From NCBI RefSeq assembly GCF_001277195.1, contig NZ_CP012268.1, positions 682,001 to 746,000 on the forward strand: a stretch of DNA of 64,000 nt. Direction: 5' to 3'. Position 1 is the first letter of the stretch. The number at the start of each line of letters is the position of its first letter. The translations under genes and the position numbers were made by a program. Below are positions 37,234 to 50,162 of the stretch, one piece after another. The notes under the pieces are model-generated. The model was not told the DNA's origin. It saw only the letters and a list, made by a program, of their open reading frames with translations, and searched no databases. This stretch comes from Cronobacter muytjensii ATCC 51329. Lineage in GTDB: Bacteria > Pseudomonadota > Gammaproteobacteria > Enterobacterales > Enterobacteriaceae.

Positions 37234-38601
37234 ATGGAAAAATCGGTGACACTCGCCACACAAATCCTCAAGGGCATGGGCGGCGAAGGCAATATCCTGC
37301 GGCTGGAAAACTGCATGACGCGGGTGCGCGTAGAGTTGCGTGACGAAAGCCTGCTGGATCTCCCGGCGCTGAAAGCGCTGCCCGGCATCAGCGGCTATGT
37401 GAAGCAGGGCGAACAGCATCAGCTGATCGCAGGCCCAGGACGCGCAGGCCAGATCGTCGATGCGATGCGCGCGCAGATGCAGGGCGGCTCACCGGCTGAA
37501 CCCACGCCTGACGACGCCGCGCGCGTCAAAGCGCAGGCGAAAGCCCGCTATAAAGCCCCGATGAGCGATGCGCTGCGCCAGCTCGCCAATGTGTTTATTC
37601 CGCTTATTCCGGCCTTTATCGCCTCCGGGCTGATTACCGGCATTATCAATATCCTTAAGCGCCCGGATATCGTCGGTAATTTCGCCACCAGTTATCCCAA
37701 TTTGCTTGGCCTGCTCGGCATTTTCGGCAGCGCCGTGTTCGCGATCATGAATATCCTCGTGGGCGTTAACGCCGCGCGGGTATTTGGCGGCTCGGTGGCG
37801 ATGGGCGGCGTGATGGCGGGCATTCTCTCCAGCCCGCAGCTCGCGCAAATCACGCTCTTCGGCGAGCCGCTGCAGCCCGGCCGTGGCGGCGTGATCGCCG
37901 TGCTGCTGGTGGTGATGCTGATGTGCTGGCTTGAGAAAACGCTGCGCCGCCTGCTGCCGGTTTCCGTGGAGCTTATCCTTAACCCGCTGCTGACGACGCT
38001 CATTACCGGCGCCATCGCCATCGTGGCGCTGCAACCGCTGGGTGGCTTAATCTCAGAGGGCATCGCCCACGGCGCGTCGCTCGCTATCGATAAAGGCGGG
38101 CTGCTGGTGGGCGCGGTGCTGGCGGGCACGTTCTTACCGCTGGTGCTGACGGGGTTGCATCAGGGGCTGGTGCCCATTCATGTCGAACTGGTGCAGGCGC
38201 ACGGTTATAACGCGCTGTTTCCTATCCTCGCGATGGCGGGCGTCGGCCAGATTGGCGCGTCGCTCGCGGTACTGATGAAAACCCGCAACGCGCGGCTGAA
38301 AAAGGTCATTAAAGGCGCGCTGCCGGTCGGGCTGCTCGGCATCGGCGAGCCGCTTATCTTCGGCGTGACGCTGCCGCTTGGCAAACCGTTTATCGGTGCC
38401 TGCCTCGGCGGGGCGGCAGGCGGCGCGATTATCAGCTACTTTAAAGTGGCGACGGTTATCACTTTCGGCATCTCCGGTTTGCCGCTGGCGTTAACCATCG
38501 TGACCGGAAAAGTGATGCTCTATCTGTTAGGCTATCTGGTAGCGGTGATCGCCGGTTTTCTGTTTACGTGGTTCCTGGGCTTTAACGATCCAGAGGAGTA
38601 A
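37234..38601 (+). CDS. murP: PTS N-acetylmuramic acid transporter subunit IIBC
   Basis: MurP imports and phosphorylates N-acetylmuramic acid. The 455-residue protein has an N-terminal EIIB domain with the phosphorylated Cys27 in LENCMTRVRVEL, then a linker and an EIIC domain of about ten membrane segments from residue 110. The EIIC motif GIGEPLIFGVTLP is present. It lacks an EIIA domain and must use the glucose EIIA (Crr), as E. coli MurP does. It is somewhat shorter than E. coli MurP. It forms an operon with murQ; pgpC follows by three bases. Confidence 0.93.
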   Translation: MEKSVTLATQILKGMGGEGNILRLENCMTRVRVELRDESLLDLPALKALPGISGYVKQGEQHQLIAGPGRAGQIVDAMRAQMQGGSPAEPTPDDAARVKAQAKARYKAPMSDALRQLANVFIPLIPAFIASGLITGIINILKRPDIVGNFATSYPNLLGLLGIFGSAVFAIMNILVGVNAARVFGGSVAMGGVMAGILSSPQLAQITLFGEPLQPGRGGVIAVLLVVMLMCWLEKTLRRLLPVSVELILNPLLTTLITGAIAIVALQPLGGLISEGIAHGASLAIDKGGLLVGAVLAGTFLPLVLTGLHQGLVPIHVELVQAHGYNALFPILAMAGVGQIGASLAVLMKTRNARLKKVIKGALPVGLLGIGEPLIFGVTLPLGKPFIGACLGGAAGGAIISYFKVATVITFGISGLPLALTIVTGKVMLYLLGYLVAVIAGFLFTWFLGFNDPEE

Positions 38602-38604
38602 GGT

Positions 38605-41261
<2,657 letters not shown>

Positions 41262-41425
41262 TTAGTTAATTCTCTGCGTTGCCGTGAGGCTCAGCGAACA
41301 ATCGTTAATAAACCGTTTCGTTTGAATGGCATGGAGCGGCATTTTGCGCAACAAAGCGACACTTGGCAACTAATTAGAGGAATTGGTCACACCAAACGTT
41401 AACGCGACGGTGGGATTTTATTTCT

Positions 41426-41464
41426 ACGCAAACGGTTTCGTCAGCGCGCCGGATTCTCTATAAT
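41426..41464 (+). promoter_or_regulatory. purL promoter with PurR operator
   Basis: ACGCAAACGGTTTCGT at 41426-41441 matches the PurR consensus ACGCAAACGTTTTCGT at all but one position. It overlaps the -35 (TTTCGT, 41436-41441). The -10 TATAAT is at 41459-41464, with a 17-base spacer. PurR with hypoxanthine or guanine would block polymerase. Confidence 0.9.
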
Positions 41465-41528
41465 GACGCCCGTTTTCCCCCTTGCGCCCACTGAGGTGCC
41501 CTCCGGCGCTTCGAAGACGAGAGACTTG

Positions 41529-44500
41529 ATGATGGAAATTCTGCGTGGTTCGCCCGCTCTGTCGGCATTTCGTATTAACAAACTGCTGGCTCGTTTCAAA
41601 GACGCTCACCTCCCGGTGAAAACCATTTATGCCGAGTATGTTCATTTTGCTGACCTCGCCGCACCGCTGAATGCCGAAGAGCACGCGCGCCTTGAGCGCC
41701 TGCTGAAATATGGGCCGAGCCTTGCGGGCCATGCTCCGTCCGGACGCCTGCTGCTGGTCACGCCGCGTCCCGGCACCATCTCTCCCTGGTCCTCTAAAGC
41801 GACAGATATCGCCCACAACTGCGGGCTCAGTCAGATTAAACGCCTGGAGCGCGGCGTGGCGTACTACATTGACGCCGACGCGACGGCGGGCGATGACGCC
41901 TGGCAGCAGATAGCGGCGGTGCTGCACGACCGCATGATGGAGAGCGTCTTCGGCGCGCTGGAAGAGGCGGCGCAACTGTTTTCGCATCATGAGCCCGCGC
42001 CGGTGCAGAGCGTGGATCTGCTGGGACAGGGCCGTCATGCGCTGGCCGACGCCAACGTACGTCTGGGGCTGGCGCTGGCGGAAGATGAAATCGACTACCT
42101 GCACGACGCGTTCACCCGCCTGGGGCGCAACCCGAATGACATCGAGCTCTATATGTTCGCGCAGGCCAACTCCGAACACTGCCGCCACAAAATTTTCAAC
42201 GCCGACTGGGTTATCGACGGCGAAAAACAGCCGAAATCGCTGTTTAAGATGATCAAAAACACGTTCGAGAAGACGCCGAACTTCGTGCTCTCCGCCTATA
42301 AAGACAATGCGGCGGTCATGGAAGGCTCCTCGGTGGGGCGTTTCTACGCCGACCATGAGGCGGGCCGCTACGCCTTCCATCAGGAGCCGGCGCACATCCT
42401 GATGAAAGTGGAAACGCATAACCACCCCACCGCCATTTCGCCGTGGCCGGGCGCCGCGACGGGCTCCGGCGGCGAAATCCGCGACGAAGGCGCGACGGGG
42501 CGCGGCGCGAAGCCGAAAGCGGGCCTGGTGGGTTTTTCCGTCTCGAACCTGCGTATCCCGGGCTTTGAACAGCCGTGGGAAGAGGATTTCGGCAAGCCGG
42601 ATCGCATCGTCACCGCGCTCGACATTATGACCGACGGCCCGCTTGGCGGCGCGGCGTTCAACAACGAATTTGGCCGCCCGGCGCTGAACGGCTATTTCCG
42701 TACTTATGAAGAGAAAGTGGCGAGCCACAACGGCGAAGAGCTGCGCGGCTATCACAAGCCGATTATGCTCGCGGGCGGCATCGGCAACATCCGCGCCGAC
42801 CACGTGCAGAAAGGTGACATTCCGCCAGGGGCTAAGCTGATTGTGCTTGGCGGCCCGGCAATGAATATCGGCCTCGGCGGCGGCGCGGCGTCCTCTATGG
42901 CGTCCGGCCAGTCCGACGCCGATCTCGATTTCGCCTCGGTACAGCGCGATAACCCGGAAATGGAGCGCCGCTGTCAGGAGGTCATCGACCGCTGCTGGCA
43001 GCTGGGCGAGGCCAACCCGATCCTCTTTATTCATGACGTCGGCGCGGGCGGTCTTTCTAACGCCATGCCGGAGCTGGTGAGTGACGGCGGCCGCGGCGGG
43101 CGCTTTGAACTGCGCGATATTTTAAGCGACGAGCCGGGCATGAGCCCGCTGGAAGTCTGGTGTAACGAGTCCCAGGAGCGTTACGTCCTGGCTGTGGCTC
43201 CGGAGCAACTGGCGCTGTTCGACGAACTTTGCCGCCGCGAGCGCGCGCCTTACGCCGTCATTGGCGAGGCGACCGAAGAGCTGCATCTGACGCTCAACGA
43301 CAGCCACTTCGACAACCAGCCGGTGGATATGCCGCTCGACGTACTGCTCGGCAAAACGCCGAAAATGACGCGCGATGTCACCCGCCTGCAGGCGGCGGGT
43401 CAGCCGTTTGACCGCACCGGCATTACGCTTGCCGACGCGGTTAAACGTGTATTGCACCTGCCGACCGTTGCCGAAAAAACCTTCCTTGTGACGATTGGCG
43501 ATCGCACCGTGACCGGCATGGTGGCGCGCGATCAGATGGTCGGCCCGTGGCAGGTGCCGGTGGCCAACTGCGCGGTGACCACCGCAAGCCTCGACAGCTA
43601 CTACGGTGAAGCGATGGCAATGGGCGAACGTGCGCCGGTGGCGCTGCTGGACTTCGCCGCCTCCGCTCGCCTGGCGGTGGGTGAAGCGCTCACTAACATC
43701 GCGGCGACGCAGATCGGTGATATCAAACGCCTGAAACTTTCCGCTAACTGGATGGCGGCGGCAGGGCACCCGGGCGAAGACGCCGGTCTCTACGAGGCGG
43801 TGAAAGCGGTCGGCGAAGAGCTTTGTCCGCAGCTGGGCCTGACCATTCCGGTCGGCAAAGATTCGATGTCGATGAAAACCCGCTGGCAGCAGAATGGCGA
43901 GCAGCGCGAGATGACCTCGCCGCTGTCGCTGGTCATCTCGGCGTTCGCCCGCGTGGAAGACGTGCGCCGCACCGTGACGCCGGAACTGACCACCGAAGAT
44001 AACGCGCTGCTGTTTATCGATCTTGGCAACGGCCACCACGCGCTGGGCGCGACGGCGCTCGCGCAGGTTTATCGTCAGCTTGGCGATACGCCAGCCGACG
44101 TGCGCGACGCCGGTCAGCTGAAATGCTTCTATGACGCCATTCAGGCGCTGGTGGCGCAGCGTAAACTGCTGGCCTACCACGACCGCTCCGACGGCGGCCT
44201 GCTGGTGACGCTCGCTGAGATGGCGTTCGCGGGCCACTGCGGCATTGAAGCGGATATCGCGGCGCTGGGCGACGACGCGCTGGCAGCCCTCTTTAACGAA
44301 GAGCTCGGCGCGGTTATCCAGATTGCCGCCGCCGAGCGCGAGCAGGTAGAGCGCGTGCTGAAAGATCACGGTCTGGGCGAGTGTACGCACTACCTCGGCA
44401 AGGCGGTGGCGGGGGATCGTTTCACCCTGACTGCGGGTGATAACCTGGTGTACAGCGAAAGCCGCACCCAGCTTCGCATGTGGTGGGCGGAAACCACCTG

Positions 44501-45419
44501 GCAGATGCAGCGCCTGCGCGATAACCCGGAGTGCGCCGATCAGGAGCATCAGGCGAAAGCCAATGACAGCGATCCGGGCCTGAACGTCAAACTGACTTTC
44601 GACATTAAAGAAGATATCGCGGCGCCGTTTATCGCGACCGGCGCGCGCCCGAAAGTGGCGGTGCTGCGCGAGCAGGGCGTGAACTCCCACGTGGAGATGG
44701 CGGCGGCATTTCACCGTGCGGGCTTCGAAGCCATCGACGTGCATATGAGCGATCTGCTCGCCGGTCGTCGCGGCCTCGGCGATTTCCATACGCTGGTGGC
44801 GTGCGGCGGCTTCTCTTACGGCGACGTGCTGGGCGCGGGCGAGGGCTGGGCGAAATCCATTCTCTTTAACGACCGCGTGCGCGACGAGTTCACCGAGTTC
44901 TTCCACCGTCCGCAGACGCTGGCGCTCGGCGTCTGTAACGGTTGCCAGATGATGTCTAACCTGCGTGAGCTTATTCCCGGCAGCGAGCTGTGGCCGCGCT
45001 TCGTGCGTAACCAGTCTGACCGCTTTGAGGCGCGCTTTAGCCTGGTGGAAGTGACCGCCAGTCCGTCGCTGCTGCTGGACGGCATGACCGGCTCCCATAT
45101 GCCGATTGCGGTTTCTCACGGCGAAGGCCGCGTGGAAGTACGCGACGCCGCGCATCTGGCGGCGCTGGAGAGCAAAGGTCTGGTGGCGCTGCGCTACATT
45201 GACAATTTCGGCGCGGTGACGGAAACCTACCCGGCCAACCCGAACGGCTCGCCGAATGGTATTACTGCCGTTACGACCGAAAGCGGGCGCGTCACTATCA
45301 TGATGCCGCACCCGGAACGCGTATTCCGCACCGTGGCGAACTCCTGGCACCCGGCGAACTGGGGCGAGGACAGCCCGTGGATGCGTATTTTCCGCAACGC
45401 GCGCAAGCAGCTCGGTTAA
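41529..45419 (+). CDS. purL: phosphoribosylformylglycinamidine synthase
   Basis: PurL converts FGAR and glutamine to FGAM, the fourth step of purine synthesis. The 1296-residue single-chain enzyme has an N-terminal domain, two AIR-synthase-like ATP domains with [22 protein letters not shown] and [20 protein letters not shown] at the active site, and a C-terminal glutaminase. The glutaminase has its nucleophile in GVCNGCQMM near residue 1136 and the His-Glu pair at PHPERVF. The start is one of two adjacent ATGs (41529 or 41532); a longer frame from 41463 begins inside the -10 and is not used. Confidence 0.98.
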   Translation: MMEILRGSPALSAFRINKLLARFKDAHLPVKTIYAEYVHFADLAAPLNAEEHARLERLLKYGPSLAGHAPSGRLLLVTPRPGTISPWSSKATDIAHNCGLSQIKRLERGVAYYIDADATAGDDAWQQIAAVLHDRMMESVFGALEEAAQLFSHHEPAPVQSVDLLGQGRHALADANVRLGLALAEDEIDYLHDAFTRLGRNPNDIELYMFAQANSEHCRHKIFNADWVIDGEKQPKSLFKMIKNTFEKTPNFVLSAYKDNAAVMEGSSVGRFYADHEAGRYAFHQEPAHILMKVETHNHPTAISPWPGAATGSGGEIRDEGATGRGAKPKAGLVGFSVSNLRIPGFEQPWEEDFGKPDRIVTALDIMTDGPLGGAAFNNEFGRPALNGYFRTYEEKVASHNGEELRGYHKPIMLAGGIGNIRADHVQKGDIPPGAKLIVLGGPAMNIGLGGGAASSMASGQSDADLDFASVQRDNPEMERRCQEVIDRCWQLGEANPILFIHDVGAGGLSNAMPELVSDGGRGGRFELRDILSDEPGMSPLEVWCNESQERYVLAVAPEQLALFDELCRRERAPYAVIGEATEELHLTLNDSHFDNQPVDMPLDVLLGKTPKMTRDVTRLQAAGQPFDRTGITLADAVKRVLHLPTVAEKTFLVTIGDRTVTGMVARDQMVGPWQVPVANCAVTTASLDSYYGEAMAMGERAPVALLDFAASARLAVGEALTNIAATQIGDIKRLKLSANWMAAAGHPGEDAGLYEAVKAVGEELCPQLGLTIPVGKDSMSMKTRWQQNGEQREMTSPLSLVISAFARVEDVRRTVTPELTTEDNALLFIDLGNGHHALGATALAQVYRQLGDTPADVRDAGQLKCFYDAIQALVAQRKLLAYHDRSDGGLLVTLAEMAFAGHCGIEADIAALGDDALAALFNEELGAVIQIAAAEREQVERVLKDHGLGECTHYLGKAVAGDRFTLTAGDNLVYSESRTQLRMWWAETTWQMQRLRDNPECADQEHQAKANDSDPGLNVKLTFDIKEDIAAPFIATGARPKVAVLREQGVNSHVEMAAAFHRAGFEAIDVHMSDLLAGRRGLGDFHTLVACGGFSYGDVLGAGEGWAKSILFNDRVRDEFTEFFHRPQTLALGVCNGCQMMSNLRELIPGSELWPRFVRNQSDRFEARFSLVEVTASPSLLLDGMTGSHMPIAVSHGEGRVEVRDAAHLAALESKGLVALRYIDNFGAVTETYPANPNGSPNGITAVTTESGRVTIMMPHPERVFRTVANSWHPANWGEDSPWMRIFRNARKQLG

Positions 45420-45427
45420 CCTTTACC

Positions 45428-45452
45428 AAGGCCTCGCAAGAGGCCTTTTTCT
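45428..45452 (+). terminator. terminator of purL
   Basis: AAGGCCTC and GAGGCCTT pair around GCAA and are followed by TTTC. It starts eight bases after the purL stop. Confidence 0.85.
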
Positions 45453-45488
45453 TTGGGCTCTCCGGCAACAGCGTTTGATTCCGACAGG

Positions 45489-45602
45489 TGTCGGTAAATT
45501 GCGACAGCCGCAGAACAGGGGTGTCGCCAGTTTGCGACATTTAACTCTTTGATTTTTATGGGGGCTAAAAATCTTCCCGGTAAGTGTTGGTTTTTAGCGA
45601 CA
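45489..45602 (+). promoter_or_regulatory. three GlrR activator boxes upstream of glmY
   Basis: Three sites with the form TGTC-N10-GACA lie in a row: 45489-45506, 45522-45539, and 45585-45602 (TGTT in place of TGTC). They share the inner GC before GACA. This is the binding pattern of the response regulator GlrR, and the sites are about 115-230 bases upstream of the glmY start, the normal enhancer distance for sigma-54. Confidence 0.88.
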
Positions 45603-45690
45603 CTCAGGCGAAAAATAGCGCAAATTTATGACGCGCTTCATATATTTAAAGTTGTTATATTACATTGACTTATGATTTATGTGGTAAAGC

Positions 45691-45706
45691 TGGCACGGTT
45701 ACTGCA
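45691..45706 (+). promoter_or_regulatory. sigma-54 promoter of glmY
   Basis: TGGCACGGTTACTGCA carries GG at -24 and GC at -12 separated by ten bases, a close match to TGGCACG-N4-TTGCA. CATAAT at 45705-45710 could serve as an overlapping sigma-70 -10, the arrangement reported for E. coli glmY. Confidence 0.88.
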
Positions 45707-45717
45707 TAATATCACTC

Positions 45718-45908
45718 AGTGGCTCATTCACCTTCTTATGTCAGCCCCATAGCGAGCGCTACATAAACCTCGAATGACGCACTCAAAGGTGCCTGCCGTC
45801 CAACTGCTGATCATAGCGCTGCTATTTCAGAACCCGGGCGACACGTTGAGTAAGGCACCGCCTGATTCCATCACAAAGGCAGGGTTAACCCCCTGCCTTT
45901 GTTGTTTT
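45718..45908 (+). ncRNA. glmY: GlmY small regulatory RNA
   Basis: GlmY binds RapZ and frees GlmZ, which then activates glmS (glucosamine 6-phosphate synthase). The transcript should begin at AGTGGCTCATTCACC, 13 bases after the -12 GC, and end at the hairpin AAAGGCAGGG/CCCTGCCTTT with the T run at 45903-45908, about 190 bases. TTATGTCAGCCCC pairs with the GCTACATAA strand in a long 5' stem. Position between purL and glrK and the promoter type match E. coli. Processing to a shorter form is inferred. Confidence 0.88.
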
Positions 45909-45910
45909 TT
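45874..45910 (+). terminator. terminator of glmY
   Basis: CAAAGGCAGGG and CCCTGCCTTTG pair with a short TTAACC-type loop and are followed by TTGTTTTTT. It ends the GlmY RNA about 70 bases before glrK. Confidence 0.88.
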
Positions 45911-45979
45911 GCGTTTGGCTTTGCACAAGCGCGGCTCTCGGTTAGCATCGGACTTTTGTAACCACTCCGGGATAACGCT

Positions 45980-47416
45980 GTGAAACGCTGGCCCGCTTTT
46001 CCCCGCTCGCTTCGCCAACTGGTCATGATGGCCTTTTTACTGGTGATGGTGCCGCTGCTGTTTCTCGCCTGGCAGGCGTGGCAGAGCCTTAACACGTTAA
46101 GCGCCCAGGCGGCGCAAACCAACACGCTCACCCAGATGGACGCCCGGCGCAGCGAGGCGATGACCAATATCGCGCTCGAAATGGAGCGCAGCTATCGCCA
46201 GTACTGCGTGCTGGACGATCTCACGCTCGCGAAAGTGTATGAAAGTCAGCGCCAGCGCTACTCCCGAATGCTGGAAGCGCAGGCAAGCGTGTTGCCGGAC
46301 GCCCGCCTCTATAAAGCCCTGCGCCAGAGCCTGGTGGAGCTGGCGCAGTTGCAATGCCAGAACAGCGGCCCGAAGCCGGACGCCGCGGCGGGCCTTGAAG
46401 CCTTTGCCGATACCAACACCCGGCTGGTGCAGGCCACCCGCGCCGTGATTTACGCCCGCGGCCAGCAGCTCCAGCAGGAAATCGCCGCGCGCGGTCAGCT
46501 TTTTGGCTGGCAGGCGCTGGCGCTGTTTCTGGCGAGCCTCGCGCTGGTACTGCTCTTTACCCGCATGATTATCGGCCCGGTGAAGGGCATTGAACGGATG
46601 ATCAACCGGCTGGGGGAGGGCAAATCGCCTGGCGCCACGATAATGTTCAAAGGCCCGCGCGAGCTGCGCTCGGTGGGGCAGCGGATTATCTGGTTAAGCG
46701 AACGCCTCGCGTGGCTGGAGTCCCAGCGGCACCAGTTTCTGCGCCATATCTCTCATGAATTAAAAACACCGCTCGCCAGCATGCGCGAGGGCACTGAACT
46801 GCTGGCCGATGAGGTCGTCGGGCCGCTCACCGCGGAGCAGCGCGAAGTGGTGGAAATTCTTGATACCAGCAGCCGCAATCTGCAAACGCTCATAGAGCAA
46901 CTTCTTGATTACAACCGTAAACTCGCGGGCGGGGCGGTAGAGCTGGAGAAGGTCGAGCTCAAACCGCTGGTGGATATCGTAATGGCCTCACACAGTCTCC
47001 CGGCGCGGGCTAAAATGATGCATACCGAGGTGTCGCTCGCTGACGCTGACTGTCTGGCGGAGCCGATGCTACTGATGAGCGTGCTGGATAATCTCTATTC
47101 CAATGCGGTGCACTACGGGCGCGAATCCGGTACCATTTATCTGCGAAGCCGCCGTCAGGGCAATACGCTATGTATTGAGGTGGCGAATACCGGTACGCCC
47201 ATTCCTGAGGCGGAGCGGGAAATGATTTTCGAGCCCTTTTATCAGGGAAGCCATCAACGTAAAGGGGCGGTGAAAGGCAGCGGCCTGGGCTTAAGTATTG
47301 CTCAGGATTGCATCCGACGTATGCACGGCGAACTGCGGCTGGTCGAGGATGAAACGACCGACGTCTGTTTTCGCATTGAATTACCGCTCTTTGACCCGGA
47401 ACGACTAAAAAAATGA
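45980..47416 (+). CDS. glrK: sensor histidine kinase GlrK (QseE)
   Basis: GlrK phosphorylates GlrR and so controls GlmY and sigma-E-linked genes. The 478-residue protein has membrane segments at about 14-34 and 176-195, a periplasmic domain between them, a HAMP-like linker, and a kinase core. The phosphorylated His is His259 in HISHELKTPL. N box DNLYSNAVHYG and G boxes GSGLGLSIAQD follow. The start is GTG at 45980 in GCTGTGAAACGC. It overlaps qseG by four bases. Confidence 0.95.
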   Translation: MKRWPAFPRSLRQLVMMAFLLVMVPLLFLAWQAWQSLNTLSAQAAQTNTLTQMDARRSEAMTNIALEMERSYRQYCVLDDLTLAKVYESQRQRYSRMLEAQASVLPDARLYKALRQSLVELAQLQCQNSGPKPDAAAGLEAFADTNTRLVQATRAVIYARGQQLQQEIAARGQLFGWQALALFLASLALVLLFTRMIIGPVKGIERMINRLGEGKSPGATIMFKGPRELRSVGQRIIWLSERLAWLESQRHQFLRHISHELKTPLASMREGTELLADEVVGPLTAEQREVVEILDTSSRNLQTLIEQLLDYNRKLAGGAVELEKVELKPLVDIVMASHSLPARAKMMHTEVSLADADCLAEPMLLMSVLDNLYSNAVHYGRESGTIYLRSRRQGNTLCIEVANTGTPIPEAEREMIFEPFYQGSHQRKGAVKGSGLGLSIAQDCIRRMHGELRLVEDETTDVCFRIELPLFDPERLKK

Positions 47417-48189
47417 ATTCACGTCTGGTAAGCGCATGGCGCAGCCTGCGCGCGCGCGGCACAACCTCTTTCTCTCTTCGCAGGCTGGCATGCTCGGCGC
47501 TGTTGCCCTGCCTGTTAGCAGGCTGCGTACAGAGCCCGGTCTCCAGTAACATCAAACAACACCGCGACCCCAAACTGCCGGAACAGCAGCTGGCGGATTT
47601 CCTGTTCACCGACTGTTCAGGTATCTGGCAGCTCTCTGGTCAGAGTGTCGAAAGCAACCCGCTGTTCTGGCTGCGCGGCATGGACTGCGCCGAGCGGCTG
47701 GCGCCCGCCGAGGCGCGCGCCCAGGCGCGCCGCTTCCCCGATGAAACCTGGCAGCACGCCTTCCGGCGCGGCATTTTACTGGCGAATGCGCGTATTACAC
47801 CCGCCGAGCGTCGCAATTATCTCACCACGCTTAGCGCTACCGCCGGCGAAATTCCGGCGCATGTGCGTCCGCTGTATGAAGCTTGGCGCGACGGCCAGGC
47901 GGCGCAGCTGGCGTTGTCGGAAGAGCGCGGGCGCTACAGCAAGCTTCAGCAAAGCGCCGACAGCGAACTTGACGCCCTGCGCGAGCAGCAGCGCCACCTG
48001 CGCAGCCAGCTTGAACTCACGACCCGTAAGCTTGAAAACCTGACGGATATTGAACGCCAGCTCTCCACGCGCAAAAGCGCAGGCGGCTATATTCAGGACA
48101 GCAGCCACAACCCGGACGGCACCGAAAAAGAAAATGCGGCACCGACCGGAAAAGATACCGCGCCCGCGCAGGAGGAGACCAGGCCATGA
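47413..48189 (+). CDS. qseG: two-component system QseEF-associated lipoprotein QseG
   Basis: QseG is an outer-membrane lipoprotein encoded between sensor and regulator; in E. coli it contacts the sensor QseE (GlrK). The 258-residue protein has a leader ending in the lipobox LLAGC at residues 34-38. A coiled-coil stretch at about 170-215 (ELDALREQQRHLRSQLELTT) and a polar tail rich in Pro, Glu and Lys follow. It overlaps both neighbours by four bases, so all three are translated together. Confidence 0.92.
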   Translation: MNSRLVSAWRSLRARGTTSFSLRRLACSALLPCLLAGCVQSPVSSNIKQHRDPKLPEQQLADFLFTDCSGIWQLSGQSVESNPLFWLRGMDCAERLAPAEARAQARRFPDETWQHAFRRGILLANARITPAERRNYLTTLSATAGEIPAHVRPLYEAWRDGQAAQLALSEERGRYSKLQQSADSELDALREQQRHLRSQLELTTRKLENLTDIERQLSTRKSAGGYIQDSSHNPDGTEKENAAPTGKDTAPAQEETRP

Positions 48190-49523
48190 CACAGCATAAA
48201 CCCGCGCGCCTGTTACTGGTCGATGACGATCCGGGCTTGCTGAAACTGTTGGGGCTGCGCCTGACCAGTGAAGGATTTACGGTCGAGACCGCTGAGAGCG
48301 GCCATGAGGGGCTGCGTATTTTAGGGCGCGAGAAAATCGATCTGGTCATCAGCGATCTGCGTATGGATGAAATGGACGGCATGCAGCTTTTCGCCGAGAT
48401 CCAAAAGCTCCAGCCGGGAATGCCGGTGATCATTCTCACCGCTCACGGCTCCATCCCCGATGCGGTGGCCGCGACCCAGCAGGGCGTATTCAGTTTCCTC
48501 ACCAAGCCGGTGGATAAAGACGCTCTCTATAAAGCCATCGACGACGCGCTGGCGCACGCTGCGCCCGCGGGCGACGAGAAGTGGCGCGAGAGCATCGTTA
48601 CCCGCAGCCCGGCGATGCTGCGTCTGCTGGAGCAGGCGCACATGGTGGCGCAGTCGGATGTCAGCGTGCTTATCAACGGCCAGAGCGGCACCGGCAAGGA
48701 GATCCTGGCGCAGGCTATCCATAACGCCAGCCCGCGCGCCAAAAATGCGTTTATCGCCATCAACTGCGGCGCGCTGCCGGAACAACTGCTGGAATCAGAG
48801 CTGTTCGGCCATGCACGCGGCGCCTTCACCGGCGCGGTAAGCAGCCGTGAAGGGCTGTTCCAGGCGGCGGAGGGCGGTACGCTGTTTCTTGATGAGATTG
48901 GCGATATGCCCGTGCCGTTGCAGGTGAAGCTGCTGCGCGTTCTTCAGGAGCGCAAGGTACGCCCGCTCGGCAGTAACCGCGATATCGATATCAACGTGCG
49001 GATTATCTCCGCCACCCACCGCGACCTGCCGAAGGCGATGGCGCGCGGCGAATTCCGCGAAGATCTCTTTTATCGTCTTAACGTCGTGAACCTGAAAATT
49101 CCGGCGTTGCAGGAGCGCGCGGAGGATATTCCGCTACTGGCGACACACCTGCTGCGTCAGGCGGCGGACCGGCATAAACCGTTTGTGCGCAGTTTCTCCA
49201 CCGACGCGATGAAGCGCCTGATGACGGCAAGCTGGCCGGGCAATGTACGCCAGCTGGTCAACGTGATTGAGCAGTGCGTGGCGCTGACCTCCGCGCCGGT
49301 TATCAGCGACGCGCTGGTTGAGCAGGCGCTGGAAGGCGAAAACACGGTGCTGCCGACGTTCGTCGAGGCGCGCAATCAGTTTGAACTCAACTATCTGCGC
49401 AAGCTGCTGCAAATCACCAAAGGCAACGTCACCCACGCCGCGCGTATGGCGGGGCGCAACCGCACCGAATTCTATAAGCTGCTGGCCCGTCATGAGCTTG
49501 AGGCGAATGATTTTAAAGAGTAG
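48186..49523 (+). CDS. glrR: sigma-54-dependent response regulator GlrR (QseF)
   Basis: GlrR activates glmY through sigma-54. The 445 residues comprise a receiver domain with phospho-acceptor Asp57 in VISDLRMD and an AAA+ domain from about 135 with Walker A GQSGTGKE and the sigma-54 contact loop GAFTGA. A Fis-type helix-turn-helix lies at the end (GNVTHAARMAGRNRTEFYKLL). Its targets, the three TGTC-N10-GACA boxes, lie 2.6 kb upstream in this window. Confidence 0.96.
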   Translation: MTQHKPARLLLVDDDPGLLKLLGLRLTSEGFTVETAESGHEGLRILGREKIDLVISDLRMDEMDGMQLFAEIQKLQPGMPVIILTAHGSIPDAVAATQQGVFSFLTKPVDKDALYKAIDDALAHAAPAGDEKWRESIVTRSPAMLRLLEQAHMVAQSDVSVLINGQSGTGKEILAQAIHNASPRAKNAFIAINCGALPEQLLESELFGHARGAFTGAVSSREGLFQAAEGGTLFLDEIGDMPVPLQVKLLRVLQERKVRPLGSNRDIDINVRIISATHRDLPKAMARGEFREDLFYRLNVVNLKIPALQERAEDIPLLATHLLRQAADRHKPFVRSFSTDAMKRLMTASWPGNVRQLVNVIEQCVALTSAPVISDALVEQALEGENTVLPTFVEARNQFELNYLRKLLQITKGNVTHAARMAGRNRTEFYKLLARHELEANDFKE

Positions 49524-49612
49524 TTTTTGATGCCCAAACCGCCGCAAGGTATGGTAATTTGAGCAACCGATTACGCGAATTGAATCGCCGTGCAGGCGCT
49601 GGCAGGAATTAA

Positions 49613-49960
<348 letters not shown>

Positions 49961-49983
49961 CCGCTGGGTTGCGCGTGATAAAC

Positions 49984-50014
49984 AAAAAGCAGGTCGCGAT
50001 GACCTGCTTTTTTT
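49984..50014 (+). terminator. terminator of glnB
   Basis: AAAGCAGGTC and GACCTGCTTT pair around a five-base loop and are followed by TTTTT. It may also work on the minus strand through the flanking AAAAA. Confidence 0.88.
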
Positions 50015-50082
50015 GTGCCGGTTGAGTGATAAAGAGGGGGCGCTTAGCCACTCTAAAAGCGAACCCCTTGCAGGGGGCGCAG

Positions 50083-50105
50083 GCGGGTAAGCAAAGCGCA
50101 CCCGC
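50083..50105. repeat. REP-like palindromic repeat, copy 1
   Basis: GCGGGT at 50083-50088 and ACCCGC at 50100-50105 flank AAGCAAAGCGC. The same 23 bases recur at 58165-58187. The copy lies in the gap between glnB and hmp, which converge. Further short ACCCGC stretches downstream (50116-50143) look like decayed partners. Confidence 0.75.
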
Positions 50106-50162
50106 TTTGATAAATCTACCCGCGGTCGCAAGCCTACCCGCCATCACCACTCCACCTGCCGC

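Noticed and set aside
41424..43034. 536-codon open frame antisense to purL.
   Set aside because: It is produced by the GC-rich third positions of purL; its translation is Arg/His/Ala-rich with no motif. The same holds for 43122-45350.
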